Shown here: positions 25,874-33,455 of the stretch, piece by piece | Layout of the letters: each line of letters starts with the position of its first letter | Numbering within the stretch: position 1 is the stretch's first letter | DNA from: a virus | DNA length: 64,000 nucleotides | Reading direction: 5' to 3' (one strand) | IMG/VR virus record: IMGVR_UViG_3300020021_000004 | Location: 22,249 to 86,248 of that record | Translations under genes and position numbers: made by a program | The notes under the pieces: model-generated | The model's input: the letters and a program-made list of their open reading frames with translations, nothing else | Database searches by the model: none | What the model was told of the DNA's origin: nothing

Positions 25874-26701
25874 TTAGTCGAGGAAAGGTCCTGTTTTACC
25901 GGGCAGGAAGATATCGAAGGAGGGCCTATTGGTTCCCGCAGTGATCGAATCCGTAACAGCTGGGGTGTCGGTCCCCGCATCCACATCGTAGAGGGTCCCC
26001 GCTGTGATTGTAGGAATCGACAACACCCACGCCATCACTCCACCAGCATCGGCCCCCGTCAACGGCGTGGACGTGATGTTCAGGGTAATGGTGCCCGTAG
26101 GACTCCCCGTAGCGGGAGCATCCATCGACAGCATGGCCAAAGAGCTGTACTCAGCAGTGCCTCCTGCGGCTCCTGACAACACGGCCCTCTGAGTAAACCC
26201 TGTGGCCGAGAACGTGAAGTCCTTGGAATTGTCGACAGCATCCAACGCGACGAAAATGAAGACCTGATCGCCGCTCGCTGTATTACAGCCGTTCAATGAA
26301 GCGGTCGTGTTGGTGACGTGATTTGTACCTAAGTTAGTGTGCTGAACGTCCGTGATCGTGGTGTCGTCCAACCCTGCCCACGTGAACAGAAGCAAGACCG
26401 TGGACGGGAAGGACTGCGAACTCGTCGTGAACGAATAGGTGCTGGGCAGGCCCGACGCCGGAGTACCGGCCCCACCGTTGCCCGTGTATTTGAAAATGCC
26501 TGCACTATTGTTGTCGAAACTACAGGTCTGGTAGCTATCAACAAGGGTGAAGTCACTTGGGATCGTCAGAGGGACGTTGACCTCGTCCGCGTTGTAGAAC
26601 GCCCACAGGCGGTCTCCCAAGGCATATGTAGGCGTAGTCCCTGTAACGGTGAGGGTCCCTCCTGCGTTGGGATCTATGGTGGCGTCCCTAAACCCCGTCA
26701 T
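25874..26701 (-). CDS. Beta-module adhesin without the lectin domain
   Basis: 275 residues. It lacks the MSYxxAS lectin domain and consists of the beta module alone (GDRLWAFYNAD, LLLFTWAGLDDTTITDV), followed by the shared tail LYDVDAGTDTPAVTDSIT and a unique end. It therefore looks like a trimmed member of the adhesin family. A short Shine-Dalgarno GGAGGGG is close to the ATG. It directly follows the HNH endonuclease gene after a 115-base gap. Confidence 0.5.
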   Translation of the reverse strand: MTGFRDATIDPNAGGTLTVTGTTPTYALGDRLWAFYNADEVNVPLTIPSDFTLVDSYQTCSFDNNSAGIFKYTGNGGAGTPASGLPSTYSFTTSSQSFPSTVLLLFTWAGLDDTTITDVQHTNLGTNHVTNTTASLNGCNTASGDQVFIFVALDAVDNSKDFTFSATGFTQRAVLSGAAGGTAEYSSLAMLSMDAPATGSPTGTITLNITSTPLTGADAGGVMAWVLSIPTITAGTLYDVDAGTDTPAVTDSITAGTNRPSFDIFLPGKTGPFLD

Positions 26702-26816
26702 GTGCCCCTCCGCTTCGCTGACAAAGTACGGCTACTGCCGGAACAGCTGGAGCGTGTCTTAGGTCCAATGAAACCTCACTTCTGAGAGATCAAAAGGACT
26801 TTAGAAAAGACGTGGC
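26702..26816 (-). other. Gap between HNH endonuclease and adhesin genes
   Basis: 115 bases without a plausible gene. It contains CTTTTGATCTC soon after the endonuclease stop, a weak CTCA/TGAG hairpin and the GGAGGGG ribosome-binding site of the next gene. No convincing promoter or terminator was seen. Confidence 0.3.
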
Positions 26817-27827
26817 TTAGCTAGCGTTCTGTAGCCGCCGACGGGCCTCTAGGTGCACTTCCATGAAGGAGACGCCGAATCGGTCACGGAGCCACTCGAT
26901 CATGACCGCCTCTTCGACCGAATGCTGACCGTTGTGACACTTCACACACAACCTTTCCAGGTTGGCGGGGTTGTTGTTCCAAGGGTTGCGATCCTTGTGG
27001 TTGATGTGCTTCCCGACCTCCCTGCACACCACACACGGACCTGGGGCTACGAGACGGCGGGCACGACCGTACATAACCTGTGACGTAACGGCATCACCTG
27101 TAACCCTCGGGCGTCCTCGGCCATCCGTGAAACCCTTGCCCACCAGGTCTGGAGATAACTCGACCCGCTTGATCCCAAGTCGATCTAAAGCCTGTTGAAC
27201 AGTTCTCGCAGCACACCCCGCCATTCGACCAACTTCAGCCTTAGACTTCCATTGGGTCACGTACTGCTCGGTCAACCACTCCTTGTTATGAAGGGTCTCT
27301 AGGAACTTAGCCCTAGGACGAGGAGCGTTGGACCCGTACTTGCGAAGTACACTGTGAGCCCGTGTGGCACTTTCACTACGTTTCGCAGGGTCGGATTCGT
27401 AGGTAGCGTGACCCGTGTGTGTCTCTACGGCTCGCTGTTTTTGAAGACAACCGCACGACTTAGCGCCACCCGTCTTTAGCGCTTGAGCGCTAATCGCCTT
27501 CTCATTGCCGCAATCGCAATGGCACCACCACCAAGCGGACCTCGTGGTCTGTTCCGTCAGCTCCCGAGTTAAGGGTGCTTCGGACCGTCGTAACACTTCC
27601 AAGCGACCAAACCGTTGGCCCGTGAGATCCTCTGCTTGACCTATCAAGCAGCCACAGGACTTCGTATGGCCAGACCTAAGCAAGGACCCTCGAACGATGT
27701 GCTCGGGCTTACCGCACGCTGAACAAAAGCAAACCCACCGAGCCTCTCCGCCCGGTGGGTACGCCGCTTCTCGAATCACCGTCAACGAACCGAATACCTG
27801 CCCAGTTAGGTCGATTTTCCTGCTCAT
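26817..27827 (-). CDS. HNH homing endonuclease candidate with two zinc modules
   Basis: 336 residues. Two N-terminal repeats, DLTGQVFGSLTVI...CFCSACGK...KSCGC (6-60) and DLTGQRFGRLEVL...CHCDCGN...KSCGC (67-127), are the Cys-rich DNA-binding modules often joined to phage HNH enzymes. A helix-turn-helix-like stretch (KAEVGRMAGCAARTVQQAL) follows. The HNH core is at about 262-300: CVVCREVGKHINHKDRNPWN, then NLERLCVKCHNGQH. It carries its own promoter-like sequence, unlike its neighbours, and is flanked by virion genes. These features fit a free-standing homing endonuclease. Confidence 0.7.
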   Translation of the reverse strand: MSRKIDLTGQVFGSLTVIREAAYPPGGEARWVCFCSACGKPEHIVRGSLLRSGHTKSCGCLIGQAEDLTGQRFGRLEVLRRSEAPLTRELTEQTTRSAWWWCHCDCGNEKAISAQALKTGGAKSCGCLQKQRAVETHTGHATYESDPAKRSESATRAHSVLRKYGSNAPRPRAKFLETLHNKEWLTEQYVTQWKSKAEVGRMAGCAARTVQQALDRLGIKRVELSPDLVGKGFTDGRGRPRVTGDAVTSQVMYGRARRLVAPGPCVVCREVGKHINHKDRNPWNNNPANLERLCVKCHNGQHSVEEAVMIEWLRDRFGVSFMEVHLEARRRLQNAS

Positions 27828-27833
27828 TTCCAG

Positions 27834-27868
27834 AGCATATCGAATTCTAACTCGACTGTCAACAGTCC
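27834..27868 (-). promoter_or_regulatory. Sigma70-like promoter with overlapping operator, upstream of the HNH gene
   Basis: Sense strand: TTGACA (27862-27857), 17-base spacer, TATGCT (27839-27834). The -35 lies inside a near-palindrome GACTGTTGACAGTC (27867-27854; 6-bp arms, 2-base centre), a possible operator. The predicted start of transcription falls at or next to the ATG, so the transcript may be nearly leaderless. This is the best promoter-like sequence I found in the window. Confidence 0.5.
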
Positions 27869-27875
27869 GATAACT

Positions 27876-28382
27876 TCAGGTTACGCGAGCCCTGTAGGTT
27901 ATTCGTAGCTTGTCTGCCGTGGTCTTGTTGACGGCCGTGAAAGTGCTGCGGCTCAACGCACTGCCACCCGGCGACGTGTGCTGGTTCATGACCACCACTT
28001 CGCGGATGTTGGTAGCCGACTTGGTGCCGCCGCCCGACTGATACGACACCACCCACTGGAAGGTACGAGTACCCGACAGAAGGGTGATGGTGTCAGCAGT
28101 GCGGAGCGTGCCCGTCACGGGGCTGACCACGTTGGTCTGTGCAGAGTTCGCCGCAACACCGGACGTACCGATGCGGAGGAACTTGAACAGACTCGTGTTC
28201 AGACCAGTGGCTTTGCGCCAGATCTGCTTCTTGCCGGTGTTGACCACCAGGTTGGGGATTGTACGACGTTGCACAACCTCAGGACCGTTCTTCCCGTCTC
28301 GGAGCACCTCGACGACGAAAACGCCCTGGGCTTGCAGCTCGTCAGACAGCCCCTGCTCGTTCTGAATGTCCTTGGCCTGCAT
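27876..28382 (-). CDS. Putative tail-associated protein, 168 aa
   Basis: The protein starts MQAKDIQNEQGLSDELQAQG. This ATG is preceded by GGAGGAG, a strong ribosome-binding site, and overlaps the end of the glycosyltransferase gene by 41 bases. A longer reading to 28613 would only be translated out of frame through that gene and is rejected. The beta-rich sequence contains IPNLVVNTGKKQIWRK, then FLRIGTSG, and a REVVVMNQ segment, which recalls phage fibre-tip or baseplate proteins of about 150-200 residues. Family not named. Confidence 0.55.
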   Translation of the reverse strand: MQAKDIQNEQGLSDELQAQGVFVVEVLRDGKNGPEVVQRRTIPNLVVNTGKKQIWRKATGLNTSLFKFLRIGTSGVAANSAQTNVVSPVTGTLRTADTITLLSGTRTFQWVVSYQSGGGTKSATNIREVVVMNQHTSPGGSALSRSTFTAVNKTTADKLRITYRARVT

Positions 28383-30198
28383 TGCTAATTGACTCCTCCA
28401 ACAGTGAGATGTTGGTTTTGGCTTCCTCAAACACGTCGGATTCGGCGTTGTCTGGAAGCAGCTCCAGCACCTTACGCGCCCAATAAAGAGAATCTTCGAA
28501 CCGACCCAACTCTCCGTGAACCATGGCCAGCCGTTGTGCTGGGATCCATGAGTACATGGGGAGGTCCACCCACCACAGGGTGAAGGGCGGCTCTCCAACT
28601 TTAGTCCCCGCATAAGTATACCATTGGAGGGCCTCTTCGAACTTGTCCTCCCGGAACGCCAAGTCCCCTAGCCGAACCCAATGTTCAGTCCGGCTCCAAT
28701 CGTCCCCGACCGCCCCTAAAAGGATGTCTCGAGCGCTGATCCAATCAGCCGCTTTCTGCTCTTCCGTTCGAGGTGGGGTAGTGGGATCCGAAGCCCTTTG
28801 GCTGTACAGCTTCGAGAGGATGAGGCGCGTGTGGTACCGCATGGGCCCGTTCTTCTTTGGGACCCTCAGGTACTCTTCCAACCGTTCGATCGCCTTATCG
28901 TTCGAGTGTTCACGCCATTCTGAGCCCAAATAGTGGAGCGACATGGCGTTGCCGTTGTGGACCCAGTCGTCCATCAACGTCACACGGTTCTGAGTCTTTC
29001 TCTGAACGTGACGAGCCATTTCACGGTCGATAGCTCGCTCGTGAAGGGTGCGGACCTGCGGCAGGTTGATGGCGTAGGTGCCGGTCGGGTAGTCCAGAAT
29101 GTTGTGCGTCTGACGGGCGTACCGGATGCGCGAGTCTTGTTTGCACAGCCAAGGGAAAGCCCACTGCTGATCGTTGCCCGTACGGAGGACGAATCCAAGC
29201 TTCGTCTGCGGGGGCATCTGGTCCAGCGAAAGCAGGGCTTCCCACCCTGAAACCAACCGCTCATGGCCCTCCGTCATGAAGATCCACTCTGAAGTGCACT
29301 TGTCCATGCACTGGTTGCGGATCCACCCGAAATGAACTCCACCCTCAGGGGTTTCGTCACCCTTGGGGCCTTCAGGGTCCTTCAAAAAGAACACCACTTC
29401 AGCGTACTTTTCGGCAATTTCCCAGGTGTTGTCGGTCGTCCGAGGATCGACACCAATGACGATTTCATCCGCCACCGCTCGGAAACTTGCAAGGGTGGCC
29501 TCGAGGTCCGCCCCCTCATCACGACAAGGCATCGTCACCGACAGGGTGAAGCCTTTTTCCCAACCGCAAACCCCCAAAAGGTACGGTCCAAGCACTTCGA
29601 TCCGTACGTGTTCGAAGTGCTGTTGCAAGTCCCTCTTGAAGGACATGGCGTTGTACTTCACCGTGTGCTGGGGCTCTTCATCAGGTCCCAAGCGATCGTT
29701 GGGTACCGAGAACAAGGCTCGCCCACGCTTGGCAGCGTGCTTGAACAACCGATGGCGGGTCTCCGCACTCAGGTGCTCGACCACCTCAGTGGCGATGCAA
29801 ACATCCAAGGGACGATCGAGAACTCGATCGAGGTCCGCATCGCTCTCCAAATCGGCGATGGCGGTCTCGAGTCCTAGTTCTCGCGCCTTCTCGAGAGCGG
29901 CCTCGCTGTGGTCCACCACAAGAGGCTCGACCTTCTTGGTGACCTTCAGACGCTCAGCCAAGATACCGGTGCCACCCCCAAGATCGACGATCTTGGACCC
30001 CGGGGTGAGAATGCGCTCGATGCGAGTGTAGACCTGGCTCAGAGCCTGCTTTCGCCACTCCTCTTGCCCCTCTTCCTTCCAGAGGCGATTCCAAAGGTCG
30101 GGGCTATTGGCAAGACGTGCTTGCCGCTCAGCTGCCTCTTCTTCTTTGGTCTTGGTCTTAGCTTCGTCGACTAGTTCCACAGCCTGAGTAGCTTCCAT
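28342..30198 (-). CDS. Methyltransferase - GT2 glycosyltransferase - TPR fusion protein
   Basis: 618 residues in three parts. Residues about 40-205 are a class I SAM methyltransferase: motif I KIVDLGGGTG (69-78), acidic strand end LVVDHSE, and CIATEVVEHL. Residues about 213-450 are a GT-A type glycosyltransferase: LSVTMPCRDEGADLEATL, then DEIVIGVDPRTTDNT, where the DxxTTDxT replaces a classic DxD. Residues about 455-605 are helical TPR-like repeats (RLGDLAFREDKFEEALQWY; WARKVLELLPDN). The enzyme could build and methylate a sugar on a virion protein or on cell-surface glycan. It sits inside the tail-adhesin block and is preceded by the leader AATCAGAGGAAAT. Confidence 0.65.
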   Translation of the reverse strand: MEATQAVELVDEAKTKTKEEEAAERQARLANSPDLWNRLWKEEGQEEWRKQALSQVYTRIERILTPGSKIVDLGGGTGILAERLKVTKKVEPLVVDHSEAALEKARELGLETAIADLESDADLDRVLDRPLDVCIATEVVEHLSAETRHRLFKHAAKRGRALFSVPNDRLGPDEEPQHTVKYNAMSFKRDLQQHFEHVRIEVLGPYLLGVCGWEKGFTLSVTMPCRDEGADLEATLASFRAVADEIVIGVDPRTTDNTWEIAEKYAEVVFFLKDPEGPKGDETPEGGVHFGWIRNQCMDKCTSEWIFMTEGHERLVSGWEALLSLDQMPPQTKLGFVLRTGNDQQWAFPWLCKQDSRIRYARQTHNILDYPTGTYAINLPQVRTLHERAIDREMARHVQRKTQNRVTLMDDWVHNGNAMSLHYLGSEWREHSNDKAIERLEEYLRVPKKNGPMRYHTRLILSKLYSQRASDPTTPPRTEEQKAADWISARDILLGAVGDDWSRTEHWVRLGDLAFREDKFEEALQWYTYAGTKVGEPPFTLWWVDLPMYSWIPAQRLAMVHGELGRFEDSLYWARKVLELLPDNAESDVFEEAKTNISLLEESISNAGQGHSERAGAV

Positions 30199-30226
30199 TC
30201 ATTTCCTCTGATTTCTGGGTTTTCAT

Positions 30227-30775
30227 TTAGCCTCCCTGTTTACGGGGAGGATTGGGATCCACAACAAAGTGTTCGGTCTGTACTGGGGCCGTCTTGGGCA
30301 GCACCTGTGCACGAGCGGGCATGCCCGCAGGAATGACAGCGACCTGCTTCTTCAACAACACCGCCCGTAGGTCCGCCGACCCATCCAGGGTAGCCATCAA
30401 GATCGAGTCGGTGCCCTTCCACGTGTGGATCGTGTCAGCCGTCCCCACGAGGTCCGAGAGTGCTTTGGCATACGACGTCTGAAGACTCACCTGATCAGCC
30501 GCCGCCATGCTGTCACCGAGCGTCGCCCAGCGTACGAAACCCGTAGAGGCTACGTCACTCGCGGCTACCGCATCCGAAACCGCGATCCCAAAGCCCTTCG
30601 AGATCAAGATGCTGTCGCTGATGTTGACGGTGTCGGTGTTGAAGGATGTCTCCACGAACATGGAGTCCCCCATCACGATGAGGTCTTGGAGGCTGTATTG
30701 GTACGACATCGCCAAGGCAATGGCATCCGCAGAGACCGAGAAGGAGTCGTTGACGACCGTGTCCAATAGAGCCAT
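30227..30775 (-). CDS. Short VTD-repeat protein
   Basis: 182 residues. The first 125 residues are diverged units of the giant fibre repeat: VVNDSFSVSADA, TFNTDTVNISDSI-like text, IAVSDAVAASDVAS and LGDSMAAADQVS. The final 55 residues are basic and Pro-rich (ILPAGMPARAQVLPK-like) and end PPRKQGG. It may be a separate short fibre, a tail-attached cap, or an ancestral single module from which the 2,220-residue protein expanded. No signal peptide or membrane segment. Confidence 0.5.
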   Translation of the reverse strand: MALLDTVVNDSFSVSADAIALAMSYQYSLQDLIVMGDSMFVETSFNTDTVNISDSILISKGFGIAVSDAVAASDVASTGFVRWATLGDSMAAADQVSLQTSYAKALSDLVGTADTIHTWKGTDSILMATLDGSADLRAVLLKKQVAVIPAGMPARAQVLPKTAPVQTEHFVVDPNPPRKQGG

Positions 30776-30787
30776 AGCGCGCCTCCT

Positions 30788-31174
30788 TTAGGTGCAGAAA
30801 CCCGCCGTCAAGCCAGACTCGACAGCAAGGGGAAGGTTCACGACATCGAAGTCGATCCCGACGATTTGAGACGTCCCAGGATAGTTGATCAGCAGGTTCC
30901 AATGCCCAAGAGAGTTGGGAAAGAACCGAAGGCCATAGCCCTGATTGGGCAGCGCATCCCAGTAGACGGAGCCCGACACCACTTGGGCATCTGACACCAC
31001 CGAGCCGTCGAGAAGGGGCCACGCCACGACGGTGTTGTTCAGGAACAACGTCAACGTCACGTCAGCGGGCACCACTCCAGCAATTCGGGTGTACTGGTTG
31101 GCCGAAAAGAGGTCCACCTGATCGTAGATCAGCTGGTTGATCTGCACTAAGCGCGTTCGAAAAGTGGCCGCCAT
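30788..31174 (-). CDS. Putative virion protein, 128 aa
   Basis: 128 residues, not firmly recognised. It begins MAATFRTRLVQINQLIYDQV, followed by a beta-rich domain: LTLFLNNTVVAW, VYWDALPNQGYGLRFF and WNLLINYPGTSQIVGIDFDV. The general layout resembles the beta domain of the 299-aa neck protein and the C-terminus of the giant fibre (short strands ending in a '...V.F.V' motif). Lies six bases from the Gp80-like gene. Confidence 0.45.
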   Translation of the reverse strand: MAATFRTRLVQINQLIYDQVDLFSANQYTRIAGVVPADVTLTLFLNNTVVAWPLLDGSVVSDAQVVSGSVYWDALPNQGYGLRFFPNSLGHWNLLINYPGTSQIVGIDFDVVNLPLAVESGLTAGFCT

Positions 31175-31179
31175 GAGGC

Positions 31180-31566
31180 TCAGCTTTCCGTGATCGAGAA
31201 GTACCCGATTGGGAAAAAGAGGGCGTCCTCCGCATACACGGTCTTCGGCGTCCCCAAGGTACCGAAGTACAGCATGTTGCCTGCCGTCAAGGCGTCGAAC
31301 ACCGCTACTCCAGGGACGTCACCCCAATCCAGCGTCGGGGTTGGGTAAGTGATGACGTTGGTGTTGTGGCTCTCGCCCGCCGAAGACGCAGAGAACACTG
31401 CTGCTCGGCGTATGTAGGACCCACCCGTCACTTCAGTGCCGCCGCCGGCACTCGTGGGCGTCACGTTGAATAACGCGACGTACCAGGCGGACGGAGGCGT
31501 GAACGTCACACCCCGAAGGACGTGGTTCGCCAAAGCGTTTCGCAGGTAGTCGGTTTTGTTCATCAT
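31180..31566 (-). CDS. Gp80-like phage tail protein
   Basis: 128 residues that fit a widespread small tail protein family. The order is an N-terminal helix (YLRNALANHVLRG), AWYVALFNVTPTSAGGGTEV, GGSYIRRAAVFSA, LDWGDVPGVAVFDALTAGNM and a C-terminal strand FFPIGYFSI. This matches the 'VyVgLft.dPtdaGsGtEVsGgsYaR' consensus. In mycobacteriophages and others it is a minor tail or fibre-associated protein. Length and motif order are complete. Function is assigned by family only. Confidence 0.65.
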   Translation of the reverse strand: MMNKTDYLRNALANHVLRGVTFTPPSAWYVALFNVTPTSAGGGTEVTGGSYIRRAAVFSASSAGESHNTNVITYPTPTLDWGDVPGVAVFDALTAGNMLYFGTLGTPKTVYAEDALFFPIGYFSITES

Positions 31567-31579
31567 GACGAAGAAGCCC

Positions 31580-31825
31580 TCATGCCATATGGCAGATCGA
31601 TTTGAGAGCCTTCACCGCGTTAGCGTACTGAAGACCCGACACTTTGCCCGTCTGTGCAAACCAAGCGTTTTTGAGTTCTTCGATGTTCGAAATCGTCGGG
31701 TCGAAAACGAAGCTGACCCGTCCCGTCCCGCTCTTTTCCGTCCGGGTCATCGCTACTCCCGCTACCTGAAGATAGGCCGCGAAATAGAGGTCGGACGTTC
31801 GAAATTCTGTATCTTTGCTCAACAT
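31580..31825 (-). CDS. DUF5659-like small protein
   Basis: 81 residues. EFRTSDLYFAAYLQVAG, then RVSFVFDP and IEELKNAWFAQT match the small DUF5659 pattern ('FrTsDlylAAfL...f.F....' followed by a helix). The ATG at 31825 is chosen; a TTG four codons upstream is less likely. A cUUCGg tetraloop hairpin lies 19 bases upstream of the start. DUF5659 proteins occur in phages with no known function. Confidence 0.55.
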   Translation of the reverse strand: MLSKDTEFRTSDLYFAAYLQVAGVAMTRTEKSGTGRVSFVFDPTISNIEELKNAWFAQTGKVSGLQYANAVKALKSICHMA

Positions 31826-31950
31826 TTTGTATCCCAATCTCGCCCCTTCCGAAGAAGGGCCGTAAAATTCGAATCTGATTTGGGGTCTCGATCTGGATCT
31901 TCATCTGGAGGACCCCGGCTAGGGGGCCCTCTTTCACGCGACAACCTGGA
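31826..31950 (-). promoter_or_regulatory. Leader with UUCG hairpin and repeated 17-base element
   Basis: Sense strand: CCCTTC-TTCG-GAAGGG (31859-31844) is a perfect 6-bp stem with the very stable UUCG loop. Upstream, GGGGTC (31916-31911) can pair with GACCCC (31887-31882). The loop between holds AGATGAAGATCCAGATC (31906-31890), identical to the element before the tail sheath gene. No T-tract follows, so these look like leader or processing structures rather than a terminator. Confidence 0.4.
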
Positions 31951-33072
31951 TCAGGTCATCGCCACCGCAGCGGTCGCCCGCTGACGGACCTGCACTCGAG
32001 CAGTCGTAGTCGTCAGCGTCGCCCCGGGGATGAGGGACGCCGGCACCACAATCGAGGTCGCCGACACCGACCCGCCAGCGGCCTCGATGGCCTTCTGGTG
32101 CAAGGTCTTGTTGATGCCCGGACCCGCTACTCGGATCTTGGTCTCCTTGTTGTCGAACCCGCCCAAGCCCGTACCCGTGAGCGTGAGCGCACCGGTGGAA
32201 GGCGTATTGAGGTCCGCCACCGAGAGGACCGGTAGGCCCGCTGCGAAGGGCGTGACGCCATCATCAGCCACCACCGAGATGGCAGCCGCACTCGGGAGGC
32301 CGCTTCGGCTGTCGGGATTGAAGGCAGCGTTCCGGTACTCGGAAATCATGCCCACCAGGTAGCTGTCGATCGCCACAGCCGTTTCAGCCAGCTTAGGTGC
32401 GACAGCGTCCGCCACTTTGCCCGTCGTCCCACGAGCGGTCGGGATGAGCGACAAGGCGTTGGTGGCCGTGCTGGCCCCCACAGCGTTGATGGTGGCGGTC
32501 GACACGTCCAAGGTGCCGTTGATGGGATTCAACGCCGTGATGAACGTCGCAGCCGACGGCATCGTGCGTTGGATGGCCGAAGAGCCAAAGCCGAGGGGCG
32601 TGTTGCCCGTCGCGCCGTTGCCCACAGAGTCGATACCAACGATGCTGTTCACACCCTTGGTCAGACTCTCGATCGACACCCGCTGCCCAGTGCCCGTGCC
32701 CTGGTAAGCCGTGATACCCGTACCCGCCAGAGCGACGTTGATAGCCGCCAAGAAGGTCGTGATACTGGCGTACACAGCGTGCACGATCGTGACAACCGTG
32801 AACGAACCCGCAGCCGTTGTGCGGACCCTCAAGGTGTCGTTCGAGCCCGTGATGGTGATCGAGAAGTTGCCCGAGATATCGGACCCCTGGATCACTGCAC
32901 CGGCGCCAGACGTCGAGTTGGCCAGAACCCCCTCGATTTCCGTGGTGGTCGGGCGCCCAATGTACAGCTCCTGACCCTTCGGTTCGGTGGGTGGATTGTA
33001 TTGAGAAACTGTCTCCAAGTCCACCAAGTGGATGGGCCCTGGAAGATCACCACGAATGACTCCGATACGCAT
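31951..33072 (-). CDS. Virion protein with IN/LGF module and IPT-like end, 373 aa
   Basis: Starts MRIGVIRGDLPGPIHLVDLE. Residues about 60-175 form a module with FLAAINVALAG, RVSIESLTKG and PLGFG, the same type repeated three times in the tail sheath insertion. Residues about 290-373 are Ig/IPT-like: LTGTGLGGFDNKETKIRV and SATSIVVPASLI. The shared N-terminal pattern 'GPIxLVDL' is seen again in the 203-aa protein two genes upstream. Likely a virion surface or tail component; exact role unknown. Confidence 0.5.
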   Translation of the reverse strand: MRIGVIRGDLPGPIHLVDLETVSQYNPPTEPKGQELYIGRPTTTEIEGVLANSTSGAGAVIQGSDISGNFSITITGSNDTLRVRTTAAGSFTVVTIVHAVYASITTFLAAINVALAGTGITAYQGTGTGQRVSIESLTKGVNSIVGIDSVGNGATGNTPLGFGSSAIQRTMPSAATFITALNPINGTLDVSTATINAVGASTATNALSLIPTARGTTGKVADAVAPKLAETAVAIDSYLVGMISEYRNAAFNPDSRSGLPSAAAISVVADDGVTPFAAGLPVLSVADLNTPSTGALTLTGTGLGGFDNKETKIRVAGPGINKTLHQKAIEAAGGSVSATSIVVPASLIPGATLTTTTARVQVRQRATAAVAMT

Positions 33073-33087
33073 TTTCAGACTCCCTGG

Positions 33088-33447
33088 TCAGGTTGCTGTG
33101 AGACGTCCCCGTGCTTGGTCAATCTTGAGGTTCTGGAGGACGATCCCATAATCACTGTAGAACTTGGCGATGTACTGAACGAAAGCGAGGTCGTCCGCCC
33201 GCCAAGCAAATTGTGCCCCCTTGACCGACCGCCGCATGCGATCGAGGAGCTTGATGTAGAGGGGAGCCCGGTCGAGTTGCTGAAGCTCGGCGATAGCTCC
33301 TTCGAGCCGGTTGAGTCTCCCCTGCGCATCCTTGAGAAGGTTTCGCCGGTACGGATCCGGAATGAGGTTCTTCGGCATCCACCGGTGGTCGACCCGGTAG
33401 AAGCTTGTGCCCTCAACTTCGAGGATGGCAGGGAGGAGGCTAAACAC
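33088..33447 (-). CDS. Hypothetical helical protein, 119 aa
   Basis: Not recognised. It starts MFSLLPAILEVEGTSFYRVD, then a basic helical stretch (RRNLLKDAQGRLNRLEGAI) and a C-terminal segment DDLAFVQYIAKFYSDYG. A competing frame over the same bases (33075-33452) gives an Arg/Ser-rich product with no hydrophobic core and is rejected. The short gaps to both neighbours (8 and 15 bases) support this gene. Confidence 0.55.
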   Translation of the reverse strand: MFSLLPAILEVEGTSFYRVDHRWMPKNLIPDPYRRNLLKDAQGRLNRLEGAIAELQQLDRAPLYIKLLDRMRRSVKGAQFAWRADDLAFVQYIAKFYSDYGIVLQNLKIDQARGRLTAT

Positions 33448-33455
33448 TTCACGGT

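Noticed and set aside
28383-28613. N-terminal extension of the 168-aa tail-associated protein
   Set aside because: It would read out of frame through the end of the glycosyltransferase gene; the ATG at 28382 has a strong GGAGGAG site.
33075-33452. Alternative minus-strand frame overlapping the 119-aa gene
   Set aside because: Ser/Arg/Thr-rich with no core residues, while the chosen frame has a balanced composition and fits the spacing of neighbours.
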